Positions 11,212 through 22,700 of a stretch of 24,079 nt of DNA are shown one piece after another. Position 1 is the first letter of the stretch, and each line of letters starts with the position of its first letter. The notes beneath the pieces are model-generated. The model was not told the DNA's origin, made no database searches, and was given only the letters and a program-made list of their open reading frames with translations. Origin of the DNA: Ophiothrix spiculata (Eukaryota > Echinodermata > Ophiuroidea > Amphilepidida > Ophiotrichidae); NCBI GenBank assembly GCA_000969725.1, contig JXSR01S018820.1. The stretch is one strand, 5' to 3'. A program made the position numbers and the translations under genes.

Positions 11212-12997
11212 TATGAAGAGCTTGTTTCCAAAACCTCTTACATCCATTTTTGTTAAACTGAGAAAACAAGGAAAGTTTATTATGACATTTGTACATCATT
11301 ATTTTGAATCAAGTTTGCATGCAAATTAAGTATGATGATGTACTTGTTTACAATATTATGTTTACAGAAATCAGACTAATGACAGTTATTTTTTAAACTA
11401 ATTATAATATTTCAAAAAAATGGATGTAAGAGGTTTTGTCACCAAACTCAATAATTAATCAATGGACAACAAACAAAATAAACCAGTTTCAGAAATTAAG
11501 ATCATATTTTCAGTGTAAAATGATGTAATGTATTAACAAAAACATTCATATCTATGTAGTAACACCTTTAAAGCCCAAAACCCACCCTTTCCAACGCTCA
11601 CCCACCCCATCCCCACCATTTAAAGGTATGCTCAGCTAAAACCGTCCAGAAAGTGCACAAAATGNNNNNNNNNNNNNNNNNNNNNNNNNNNNNNNNNNNN
11701 NNNNNNNNNNNNNNNNNNNNNNNNNNNNNNNNNNNNNNNNNNNNNNNNNNNNNNNNNNNNNNNNNNNNNNNNNNNNNNNNNNNNNNNNNNNNNNNNNNNN
11801 NNNNNNNNNNNNNNNNNNNNNNNNNNNNNNNNNNNNNNNNNNNNNNNNNNNNNNNNNNNNNNNNNNNNNNNNNNNNNNNNNNNNNNNNNNNNNNNNNNNN
11901 NNNNNNNNNNNNNNNNNNNNNNNNNNNNNNNNNNNNNNNNNNNNNNNNNNNNNNNNNNNNNNNNNNNNNNNNNNNNNNNNNNNNNNNNNNNNNNNNNNNN
12001 NNNNNNNNNNNNNNNNNNNNNNNNNNNNNNNNNNNNNNNNNNNNNNNNNNNNNNNNNNNNNNNNNNNNNNNNNNNNNNNNNNNNNNNNNNNNNNNNNNNN
12101 NNNNNNNNNNNNNNNNNNNNNNNNNNNNNNNNNNNNNNNNNNNNNNNNNNNNNNNNNNNNNNNNNNNNNNNNNNNNNNNNNNNNNNNNNNNNNNNNNNNN
12201 NNNNNNNNNNNNNNNNNNNNNNNNNNNNNNNNNNNNNNNNNNNNNNNNNNNNNNNNNNNNNNNNNNNNNNNNNNNNNNNNNNNNNNNNNNNNNNNNNNNN
12301 NNNNNNNNNNNNNNNNNNNNNNNNNNNNNNNNNNNNNNNNNNNNNNNNNNNNNNNNNNNNNNNNNNNNNNNNNNNNNNNNNNNNNNNNNNNNNNNNNNNN
12401 NNNNNNNNNNNNNNNNNNNNNNNNNNNNNNTTGAATATAAAACAATGTAATTTAACGGTTTCAGCATAATTTGTAAGTTTTCCTTCGTACATTTCGCTTA
12501 TAAATCTTGCTGATATACGAACCCTCCCCATCCCCACCCCATTTTCACCCCACCCCAATCAAATGATTCATTAGTTTTGTGACCAGGGTATATTACTGCT
12601 ATCTCCACGATGACGAAATGCGGTGTGCCAAGATCAGGGGGTACTAATTGACCAGTGTATTGGATACATTATACAAGTTCAATGCATGCTGTCAAGTATG
12701 TAGTTACATGTAGTACTTGTCTAATTCAAATGTTGCGGGAAATGATAATTGTGGCTCCCCAAACGATTCATTAGTTATGGGCATGGACATAAGAGGTTTT
12801 GTCACAAAACTATTTTGGATGTAAGAGGTTTTGGAAACAAAGTCAATTTTTGATTGACATTTTCAACAGATTATAGGCGGTTTTTCAACAAATCGTTATC
12901 ATTGCTTGGAAGGTACGGTCAAGTACAATATGTTTCAGGTTCAAACTCAAATTCCATAAAAATGGACGTAAGAGGTTTTGGAATCGAGCTCTTCATA
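11212..12997. mobile_element. Large inverted-repeat element, TATGAAGAGCT family, interrupted by the gap
   Basis: The left end (11212-11252) reads TATGAAGAGCTTG, then TTTCCAAAACCTCTTACATC and CATTTTT. The right end (to 12997) is its inverse with a few changes, about 40 bp in all. Inside, the same arm motif (GGATGTAAGAGGTTTTG) appears in direct orientation near 11421, and forms of it near 12783 and 12813. The smaller element at 18888-19476 has related ends and a related interior. No transposase is visible, but up to 766 bases are unknown. Confidence 0.7.
11665..12430. other. Assembly gap (766 N)
   Basis: This is a run of N. Long open frames that span it are artefacts of the unknown bases. Pyrimidine-rich CCCACCCCATCCCCACC-type text lies on both sides (11578-11620 and 12521-12558), which suggests a repeat collapsed or broke the assembly here. 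Confidence 0.99.
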
Positions 12998-13020
12998 TAT
13001 TGGAAAAAAATATAGATCCT

Positions 13021-13440
13021 AATTCCGGATAAATATAGATCTAGACTTGGCTGGCTAGCATCTTTGACTAATTAAAAGTCTCTGTATAGACTGGGCTGTC
13101 TAACATCTGGAATGTTAGACTGGGCTGTCTACTTCCAAAAAATTGGGAAAATTCAGATCTGAAAAATTGGTTTTCAGATCTGAAGTTTTGCTTATCTTCT
13201 AATTACGAATAAATATAGATTTAGAATGGGTTGTTTAGCATCTTTAACTAATTAAAAGTCTCTGTATAGACCTGGCTGTCTAACATGTGGAATGTTAGAC
13301 GGGCTGTCTACTCTCAAAAAAAAATTGAAAATTCAGATCTGAAGTTTTGCTTATAGATCTAGACTGGGCTGTCTAGCATCTGAAATGCTTAGCAGATCGT
13401 GACTTGGCTGTCTTGAATCTGACATTTTCTTATTTGCTAC
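13021..13440. repeat. 180-bp tandem repeat with AGAC...GTCT words
   Basis: 13021-13200 and 13201-13380 align at an offset of exactly 180 bp, with changes and a short deletion in the second. The unit contains AATATAGAT, ATTAAAAGTCTCTGTATAGA, two AGAC(T)GGGCTGTCT words, and AGATCTGAAGTTTTGCTTAT. Further AGACTGGGCTGTCT-like words at 13359 and 13402 show a partial third unit. Confidence 0.85.
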
Positions 13441-13484
13441 ATCAAGTTTCTTATCTACTACACAAGTTATAATAATCTAATTTC

Positions 13485-13650
13485 TAATAATCTAAGATCT
13501 CTGTTAAGATTGGAAAGTGTAACATCTTGAAAAAATTGGAGATTAAGACTATGTTGTCTTGTATCTTATATAATTTGATTTATAATAATCTAAGATCTTT
13601 GTTAAAATTGGAAAGTGTAACATCTTGAAAAAATTGGAGATCAAGACTCA
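13485..13650. repeat. 98-bp tandem duplication
   Basis: TAATAATCTAAGATCT starts at 13485 and again at 13583. About 65 bp after each start are nearly identical (TTGGAAAGTGTAACATCTTG, then AAAAAATTGGAGAT and CAAGACT or TAAGACT). The unit also ends in AAGACT...TGTCT, so it may derive from the 180-bp array next to it. Confidence 0.85.
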
Positions 13651-14595
13651 GTCCGGCCTGTCTGGAGAGTACAAAGGTGTTCTATCACGCAATGCCCAAA
13701 AAAAAAAATGTATATGGCTATGATGAAAGTAGAGAATAAATCTCGGTTAGCCAAAACATGACCAACACCAACTTTGACATGTCCGTGCTGTTATTTTTTT
13801 CCATAAGACAATGTATACTTTTATATGGATTTAATTATTCGTTGCTGAGTTACAGAGCAAAACCTATTTCTGAAAATGAAGGGTTGACAGGGCCCTTAAT
13901 GGGGTAATTCATGATCTACTTTAATCCTCAAGGTCACCTTTATTAAAATTTTGATTTTTAGCTGGGAGCTGGTAAGAATCCTTGACTGGTTTATGTTACA
14001 ATCCTCAAACCATTGTTTCAAATGTGCTTCCATTTCTGAGAAAAGGGAGAACATTTGCATTTCTTTAATTACTGACGGGGCCCCGAAAGTAATTAAAACA
14101 CAGCAGTCTCTGGTGTTTTTTTAAATGCTGATTATCTTTAAACTTGAAAACGAATTGTCTGAATCAAGAGAAATTTCTAGACTACAATCATGTGATATTA
14201 TAGGAAAGAAGGTAGATTTTTCATCACACCAGAACCATGAATTGCACCTTTAAAATGGTGTTAACATTTTTCTTCAAAAATTTCAACGCACTTTTTTGGT
14301 AATCTCGTAAATTTACACAGTTGAATTATTTAAATTCGTTGAGATATTACAATATTGTTGCACAATAGCTTATGACGAAAATGCAGAACTTTATTCAGAC
14401 CATTCAGGCCTTCGGTGTTAGCGATTAGCAACAGTTACATAAACTATGCTACAGGAACAAGTTAAATACTAGTCAGATTTGAATTAGATCGAATGATTGA
14501 ACAAAAATTGGAGCATTTTGAGAAGATAAATATACAATATATGCGACCGTTCATCCCAAACCACCCGTAAATGCCACCTCTTGTCATTTTTAAAT
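13651..14595. other. Non-coding stretch with one palindrome
   Basis: It holds a palindrome at 14064-14098: TTTAATTACT, a short spacer, GGGGCCCC, a spacer, AGTAATTAAA. AAAATTTCAACGCAC near 14278 matches the inner end of the mariner-type repeat at 15405. I see no gene. Confidence 0.45.
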
Positions 14596-15000
14596 TTACA
14601 AATATTTGCAAAGACCACTTGGGATAGTTCACTTCCTGAAGTCTGTTGTCTTGCACTTCGGAGGATCTAGTTGGCTAGCGCTTCTCAGGTTTCTTAAGTG
14701 CCTTTTCCTCTTCAGCTCTGGAAGCATGGAAGCACGACGTTTGAACTTTATGATCTTTTCACCAAACCCACGAAGAAGTTGCTCACGTCAATCCACCAAA
14801 GAGCAAAGTTGAAGTGTCTCCCTGAAGTATATTCGATAGCCAAAACAATTCGACAATTCGCTTCTGGATAAGCTCCAACTGCTCAATCTGACGTTGAGAG
14901 AGCTATGCCCAAGTGCAATAGCATATTCTAAGACAGGGCGAATATTCATCTGATAAACAGCTGTGAGATCATGTGCAGAGGCTTTAACGCGCGCTTGTTA
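14596..15000 (-). pseudogene. Broken CR1/Jockey-type LINE reverse-transcriptase C-terminus
   Basis: On the minus strand, three frames in turn give parts of one LINE protein. The first (about 14990-14895) is AHDLTAVYQMNIRPVLEYA. The second is SQRQIEQLELIQKRIVELF. The third is QLLRGFGEKIIKFKRRASML with a downstream KCKTTDFRK. The order IRPVLEYA, LE.IQKR, (R)..L..F..K, LP and the K.KT tail is that of non-LTR reverse transcriptases after the catalytic domain. At least two frameshifts and in-frame stops (for example 14629-14631) show it is dead. The catalytic FADD region and 5' part are not present. Confidence 0.75.
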
Positions 15001-15402
15001 TCATTACCATAAGATTTATTGAGAACCTTAGAGTTGTGGCATTTGATAATACTGATCTTATTCTTCATACAGCTGTAAGAAACTTTTAGAGTCTATATTA
15101 TGTTTCATCCCCGAAAGGTGGGAATTTACTGCAGATGTTATCAACTTTGATTGATTTTATCATTTCATCTGTTATCATTTTCAATACTTTAAAATGACAA
15201 CTTACTTGTTGGAATGGATCAAGACAATCAAATTTTACAACAGAAAATCTGCAGGAAATTCTTCTTATTCTTTTTTGTTTTGTTTTGATTTGTTTATTTT
15301 TGCTGCTTATTATGAAGTTAAATTTTGACTTAACCATTGCACGATAAGTTGGGGCTGATTGAAATAATACAGTAAAAATTTGACTAAACTGTACATTTTT
15401 TA
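15001..15402. other. Non-coding stretch between LINE remnant and mariner-type element
   Basis: 15001-15090 may continue the LINE remnant in degraded form. The minus-strand frame at 15098-15337 has no recognisable domain. Confidence 0.35.
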
Positions 15403-15404
15403 TA

Positions 15405-16332
15405 CAGTGTGTCCCAGAATGAAGTTGTCAAAATTTCAACGCGAAGCTCCAGAGGATTTGAGATATTTTCCCTGTTTGGGTAAGGCATAAAGATTCTACG
15501 CTTAATTTTCAGCATAAGCATGCAACAAGGAAGTCATATTTACAGAGGCATATTCATTATAATATTTTTCAATTATAAATTGATTTGTTTTCAAGATTAC
15601 TTTAGCCTATACCTGTAATAAATCATATCAACATATTTGATTAGGTAATAGTCCTTGGTGGTCTCTTCAAGAACGTGAAACTGCTTTAGCGGACCGTTCT
15701 AAAGAACGCTATAAGGGCTGATACTCTGTTTACAGTGGTTGTAGAAATGTGTTATTCAAAGCAAAAATAACACCTCATTTTTATAATTATGGATATTAAG
15801 GAAGTATTATTGTCCATTACCCAATAAGTGAAGGTGTCATTAAAACCATGGACAGATTTATTCAATATTTCCAGGGGTCTGAAATTCTCGTCAGATGTCT
15901 TAAGAGCATATCTTAAAAATGTCAGAAAATATAAGGCTTATGGTATCAGAAGGAATTGCGAAAAAAAAACGTGTGATCTGAAAAACAGCCAAAAGGCGAG
16001 TTAACATTCAGTAGACCCTTAAAACTCAGAGGCATCACCAGGAGATGCTCCATGCTTAGCAAAACAGAAATGTTTGTATAAAGATCACATCCATTGTAAC
16101 TGATTACATACTTCTGCTGCAAATTACCGCAGGATTTTTACGACCAAACTGGGAAAAGTGTTGTAACTCTTCAGAAGCTTCCAATGCCCACTTCTAGAAA
16201 ATAATGCATGAATTTTACTCATTTTTGTACATTATTGTCACCAACTTACATTGTCTGATTTCATTTAGTTTTTGAATAAACAATGATAAAGTGGCGTTGA
16301 AATTTTGATTAACTTCATTCTGGGAAACACTG
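15405..16332. mobile_element. Tc1/mariner-type non-autonomous element (928 bp)
   Basis: The left end CAGTGTGTCCCAGAATGAAG is matched by an inverted right end ending CACTG at 16332. The repeats are about 38 bp, with a one-base indel and few changes, through to TTTCAACGC. TA dinucleotides flank both sides (15403-15404, 16333-16334), the target duplication of the Tc1/mariner superfamily. No transposase frame is visible, so it would need enzyme from elsewhere. It lies 354 bp downstream of the kinase stop codon. Confidence 0.85.
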
Positions 16333-16685
16333 TATTATGATGCCATTTGCGATTTGTTCAAGGAGTGTTATAATGGCACAAATCACTATAATCATAATAT
16401 GAAACCAATTATTAAAAAAAATCCAAACATTTCAGCCAACGTGTAATGTTTATAATCAAGTGCTTAGTCTTTGTCATTATTGTATAAATGCTTGCTCAAT
16501 GTAAATACTGCATTTACCACTTTTATATTATTTTACTATTAATGTTTCTATGTAATGTACGTTTTTCTTGTAAAAGATACCGCCGTCCTATATACTAGAG
16601 CGTTTTTCTATCATCAGTAATGCAATATGTACATAATGTGAACAATTATTGGTACAATGCCAAATAATTTTGAAATCCGGCTGGT

Positions 16686-16760
16686 TTAGTTATCGTCCCG
16701 TTCTGGTTTTATCTCTGGAAACTTGACGTTTGCATAAACACTCGTGTCTAGATATGCCCG
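16686..16760 (-). CDS. Kinase exon G (C-terminal tail and stop)
   Basis: This final coding exon has 24 codons and TAA. It reads [20 protein letters not shown] followed by RDDN. The acceptor is ttaattttcag. Tyr 206 lies in YANV, which fits the pYxN pattern recognised by Grb2-type SH2 domains (known motif; binding is inferred). Downstream I see no AATAAA on the minus strand before the transposon at 16332. A TATAAA variant at 16449-16454 is a weak candidate polyadenylation signal. Confidence 0.9.
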   Translation of the reverse strand, partial: RAYLDTSVYANVKFPEIKPERDDN

Positions 16761-19700
16761 CTGAAAATTAAGCATAAACAAAGATAGCCAATGCCAAAAC
16801 TAAACTATACGAATAGTACATTTCAGAAAATACGTGTTTTGTAAATAATTTCTTACTAATCAAATTGCACTTTATCAGCCCACTTATTTTTTAATGAATG
16901 GCTTGCGCACATGTAGAAGCAAAACACATTGATCATATTCTATTGTATTATGAAGGATATGAAATTTTGGATATGACATTTTTGGATATGAAATTTTTGG
17001 ACCTCATTTAAGTACACTATTTTGAATGTATAGTGGTAATGAAAATCGAAAACACATCAAAATAGCAAATAAATGTTCCAGATTTTGTTAATTTCAAGTA
17101 TTTTCAGCCACTGATTTTACTATCAAAGTAATTTTTGCACAATTTCCCTTTAAAATGTTCATTATTTTGTTAAGGATGGCGCCAACAGCAATTTTCACGG
17201 AACATGATGATATGCTGTGAAAATGAGCAAACCTTTCCAAATTTACTAACTTTTTCCGGAACTTCGGGGAAAATGACAATAACGGAGTTTATTTAAAACA
17301 TGAAATCGCTATTTTACAGATTCAGAATATTCACTACAAAACTTTAAAACTTTGATATTATAATAATTACAACTCACTTTAATAAGTTTATAACTATTAT
17401 TAATGGGAACAATAAATCGAATAATCTATACCTTTTTCACTGACAGGATATCACTGAAGGTCAATGCAATGCGGGCAAACGATGGTCTTTCTTCGGGGTT
17501 AGCATTCCAGCACTCCGTCATTATGTTGTATCTATTTATAATTACAGATTTATTAGGGGAGGTTGATTTCAATAAATGTTAGATAAATAATGAATAAAAA
17601 CAAAGAAAATAATAGGAGAAATTAAGAAGTTAATTCCATTAAATGATAGATAAATAACAAATAGAAACAACCCCCGTCTACATTAGAGGATAAAGCAACT
17701 CAATACATACCATCCCCAGTTTGTTTCCCCGTTGCATAAAATCACTTATTAAACAAAATCATTCTCTCTTTTTACACTCCTTTGCGGTGATTTTTATGAA
17801 AAAATGGTGTACCACCATTACATAGAAACGCAAATGCAACTGACTAAAAGCATTTTAACAGTTTCTCAGATGTACGATTATGAAGGTTCTTATTAATCCA
17901 TGTAGAGAACAATGACCAGATACCAATCAACAATCAGATGGTCAGATGATGCGTTCAGGATTAAACGCGAAACGTTACCTCTCATCAAAAATAGTAAGTC
18001 CAGATGAAAAGATTTATTACTTTCTCTTTTTTTTTAGTTTCTTGGATGGTTGAAGTAACCTCTTCTACATCTGTTGCCATAATTTTGATGAACAAGTTAG
18101 AATACCACCTAAAGTGAGGAAAGGGTAGAGCTAGACTGCATGACCTATAAAATATACAATTTTCTTTCGATATATACTTAATTTCTGATGAAAGTCTGAT
18201 ACTTATAGGTTGAACAGAAATTTAGAGTTTTGACATAATTCTGGTGAAAATTGTAATTTTCCGATCTGAAATTACTTCATGACGTCATAATTACATAACT
18301 ACCTAGTCGATCATAATAATTTTGGAATGTATATGAAGAGGCAATATACCTAACCAGTGAGAGCAAATCATTCATAGCATTTTGTTATTTCTTACTGCAA
18401 AAACATTCGAAGCTATGGTGTGATCATTATTTTTGAAAAAGAAAAATCTTACACAGCTGGATCGAGACTGGCTGGCTTTGGCATTCGGTATCCTTCCATC
18501 AGATTCGGTGGTATATCACGACTAGCAATACCGGAGTATGGAGTAGCACCTGTGTATGAAACAACAGAGCCAATGAGTAACTGAGTATTCTGACCGAGTA
18601 ATCACCTGATTTCCCAAAAATGGGAGACCTGAACAGGTCTTGAGACTTGGTTATCAAAACTGACCTCACATAGGGTGGCTTTTCAGTTTCTGATATTTTT
18701 ATCATACATATTATGTGTCTAAATTACCAATATAAATGCTTCGAACACCCAGTAACACTTCTTTAAAATTATTCACGTTGTGTAAAGTTTTACTATACAT
18801 TTTTGTAATAATTTCTTCACTATGGTCTCAGATAGGGTAATCATTTGAACAGGTATTAATCTCAGATAGGCTATCCCTTCGAACAAATATGAAGAGTTGA
18901 CTTGCAAAACGGCTTGTATCCATTTTGCACTTTTTGAGAAAAGGGCAAAAAACTACTAGGACATCAAAATGTGTTGCAAAATTCCTGATAATGATTTTAG
19001 TAATTTTGTACGAATATGTCTTTCAAAATAAGGTGTAATTTAGATAATTCATCAAATAGTTTCTTATTAATTGACTATTGATTTTTTGCTAAAAATGGAT
19101 GTAAGCCGTTTTGCAGGGAAACTCATTAAATTTCAACTTACGAACCATCTATCTATAACATTTTTACAAAATTTCTTTTTCAATTCTTCATTAGGCTATG
19201 ATGTACTTTATAAATACCAAATTTCAACATCAGGTCATGTTTAATAAAAAAGTTACCATATATGGGCATTATGCCATTTCATGTCCAAATATGGTCATAC
19301 AATGTCCATATTTGGGCATAAAAGTAACATTTTCGGGATTTTAACTCACTTAACGAGATGTTTTCAACAACATTTTTTGCCAGGAGGATGCACAAGTTGA
19401 AGGTCTTAAAGAATCTATCAAAACTTCATTTTTGAAAAAATGGTCTCTAAGCCGTTTTGCAATTCAGCTCTTCATATGTTAGATTTATGGTCTCACTCAT
19501 TATTGCCAATGTTTGGTCTCACATAGGGTCATCTTTAGAACCTGCAGCACGTGGAGGGGGATTACTCGGGCACAAATATCAGTTCCCCTCCCCTCCCGAT
19601 GAATAAACCGTACAAGGTACTGTAAACATCATCTGTATCTATATATTATAGACACAGTTAATTAAAAGAGTGATCATTTACTATGATTACAGAACATTTC

Positions 19701-22700
19701 ATTTTATTTTAAATAATGATATGAGTGACATTGAGGCATAAACAAAACGATTCAACCAAACCAGTGTCTGTTACAGATCTTGTACGTTCTGTTTTGAGGA
19801 AGAAAGAGAAATACGGAAAGTATGCAGAATAATAGATAAACATAGATCTATCAAGAATGAAGACCAACCTCTAAGACTATCTTAGATTTACATTGTCCCA
19901 GAATAAACCTTACCATCTTCGCGTGTAATTTTCTTAGGTTTAACGGATAGTCAGAAAGTACATAAAGGTTTAATTTTATAGCCCATGAATTGAACTTTTA
20001 GATACTGTTTGTTTCATTTCAATCGGTAGTGTACAACTAAAGTTATGTTTTATCAACTATTTGGGTCGATTTTTGTCTGGTCCAGTTTCATGATTATTGG
20101 CCATAAGGTAGGGGTGTTTCTGAATGGAATAATAATGGATCACCTTGGAAAATTTATCATATCTGTCCTATGTTTACATCAAATTTGTTCATTTTGCAGC
20201 ACAGATAAAAGAAAGCGTGCACATAAAAAATTGGTAAATATTGTTACGGTTGAGTGGGTAAGTCAATGACAATATTCAATAGAAATTCATTTAAGGGGAA
20301 CTTGCAAAATCGTGAAATTGGACCTCAAAATTTTACATCCAAGTATTTGACAAAGCTTAACTTTTGATGTACACAACCGAATGAAATAAAACAAACGGCA
20401 TCTGAAAGTTAAATTCATTGGCTATTTAATAAAAACTTTACAAACTTTCTAACTATCCGTTAAACCCTAGAAAGTAACACGCAAAGATTGTAAGGTTTTT
20501 TTCTGGGACACCCTTTAGTTTACATTTTAATGCAATTTTAAACTAACCTAGAGTTGCAATTTCCCATACGACCACTGCAAATGACCAACTGTGAAGAGAG
20601 AGGGAGATGATGAGAAGTAAAGTGGGCAATACGTATAGTATCTGGATCTCACTACAGAAGCCATACTGGTCCCTTATTTCTGTCCAATAATGTACTTACA
20701 GTAAATGACATGTATAAGATGGAACTTGCAGTATTTATGTATAAGAATTCAATCAATGAGTTACCTGTTGCATTTAGTGACTATTTTACAAAACGATCTG
20801 ACATCCACGAATACTCAACAAGACAAGTAGATGAACTCAATATAACTTTTAACAAGAAATATTTTTCTTACCGTGGTATCCGCTCAAATGGTCCTGTATT
20901 GTGGAATTCACTTCCAAAAGTTCTCAAAATGTCCGGTTCCGTCAATTCTTTCCGTCAAAATTATAAAACAATTCTTATAAACATGTATAACTAAAATGTA
21001 CTTTGAGCATGTCCTTGTCTTGTTCTTCGTCTTTGTTTGGTCACTTTACTTTATTTTTTTATTTTTATTTGTTTTTCTTGAACTGTTTTTCATTTTAGGG
21101 ATAGGCTATTTACCAGCCTCATTGGCCGCTCAGCTTATTCCTCCATAATGTATTGCTGTTCATTATTTCTTTTCGTGTATGATTTATGTGTTTGATATTT
21201 TATCTTTTGTGTATTTATTTGTTTATGGGAATGAATAAAACTGAACTGAACTGAACTGAAAGATATAATTCAAAGCTAAAAAGCAAGTTTTACTTTCTAA
21301 TCAAGCTAAGCCCGTATATAATATAGACCTAAAACCAAAACTTGCAATTTAATCTACTACTACTTTTGTGCCATCAGGATACACGCTCCAACTACTTACA
21401 CGTCACTTTTTGTGGTGTAGGTACTGTAACAAAGTGATTCAATTGCAAGCCAACGAGTAGGAATACGTGTCTGGAACAAAAAAATGATATATTGGATTTT
21501 GATAATTCATATACAAAGGTTTATGGACAGGTTAATACAAAACCCAAGCAACTACTCTACGCGATATTCAATAGCTTCCCTGTTTCACTATCGTAGGCCT
21601 TACAATTAACATGTTTATGAGTGCAATCGATTTAATTTGCGCAATTGCTCAATTTTGTGCAGCTAATCTGTACTTCTGCACTTGATTCTCTTTTGCATAA
21701 ATTTTACGGAATGCGTCCCAAGATCTATCATTATACATCCATACCCACCCCCCCCCCTTGGAAGGGTTTATTTTTATATAAAACGACCCCTTTTCCACAG
21801 ACGTTCATATTACATGATTTTCATTAATATTAGGCTGCCTCCTTTTCAGACAAGGAAATCTTTTCTTGATTTTCTGTATTTTGAATACCTTTCTAAACAT
21901 ATGTTTTGATATTGGCGAAGAATCTCAAGCCTTGACTCAAAGCGTTACAATAAAGTGATTTTTGGGGGGTTTTTTGAGCTGAAAATGTAAATTATCATTC
22001 AAGTTTTATCCTAATTACACGTAAAATTCTATGGTCTGTTTTGAGCTCGTCTGTCCGTGATTGGCAATCCACAAAGAAACGGGCAAAGAAACATAGCTCA
22101 TTCATATATATTATATACAACACAAATTAACAACTGTCCTTTTAGTCAACTCACAGTATAACTAGTCAATGAAAAATTATTTACCACACAAGCAAGTTTA
22201 AAGAGATGCAACAGAGACTGATTACGCTTTGGGCCAATCAGCAGTAGCAAAAACACCAATATCTTCAAATGACCTCTGATGACCCCAATCTTTGTAAACC
22301 TCTTGTGTAAGTTCTAGCTTTCCATATTTGATATTTATCTTACCAAAATAAAGAATGGAGTTTTTTCTGTAGGTCTAGGCATAACTCTATGTGCGGATAT
22401 TTTTTTGCTTCTGCGTGAATTTAATAAAAAATGTTCATTTTAAAAAGTCTAAAAGCAAAGGTCTGCCATGTATATTTCTCCAGACAGTAATATTGATCAA
22501 CTTAAAACCCAAGTATCCAGCTGGGGTAATATGCTGATCTATTTATTATCTGATCGATTTAAGTTGGTCAGTTCAGAAATCAACCAATTAAATATTGATT
22601 TGACCTGTAAAGATCATATAAATGTATTCAGACTCTTTAACAACATTTACAAAGTTACTTATATTTTTTCATGGATAGAATGCAGACTAGTTACACTGTG

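Noticed and set aside
11598-12558. Long open frames on both strands, 265-308 codons
   Set aside because: They consist almost wholly of unknown residues across the N gap. The known ends are short and low-complexity.
20045-20269. 74-codon plus-strand frame with hydrophobic stretches
   Set aside because: It lies inside the snapback element, and the inverse arm does not preserve it.
20640-20700. Minus-strand text resembling GPVW near the expected P+1 exon
   Set aside because: This is the antisense of LINE coding sequence. The true exon with RWLAIESL was found at 21400-21470 with correct phases.
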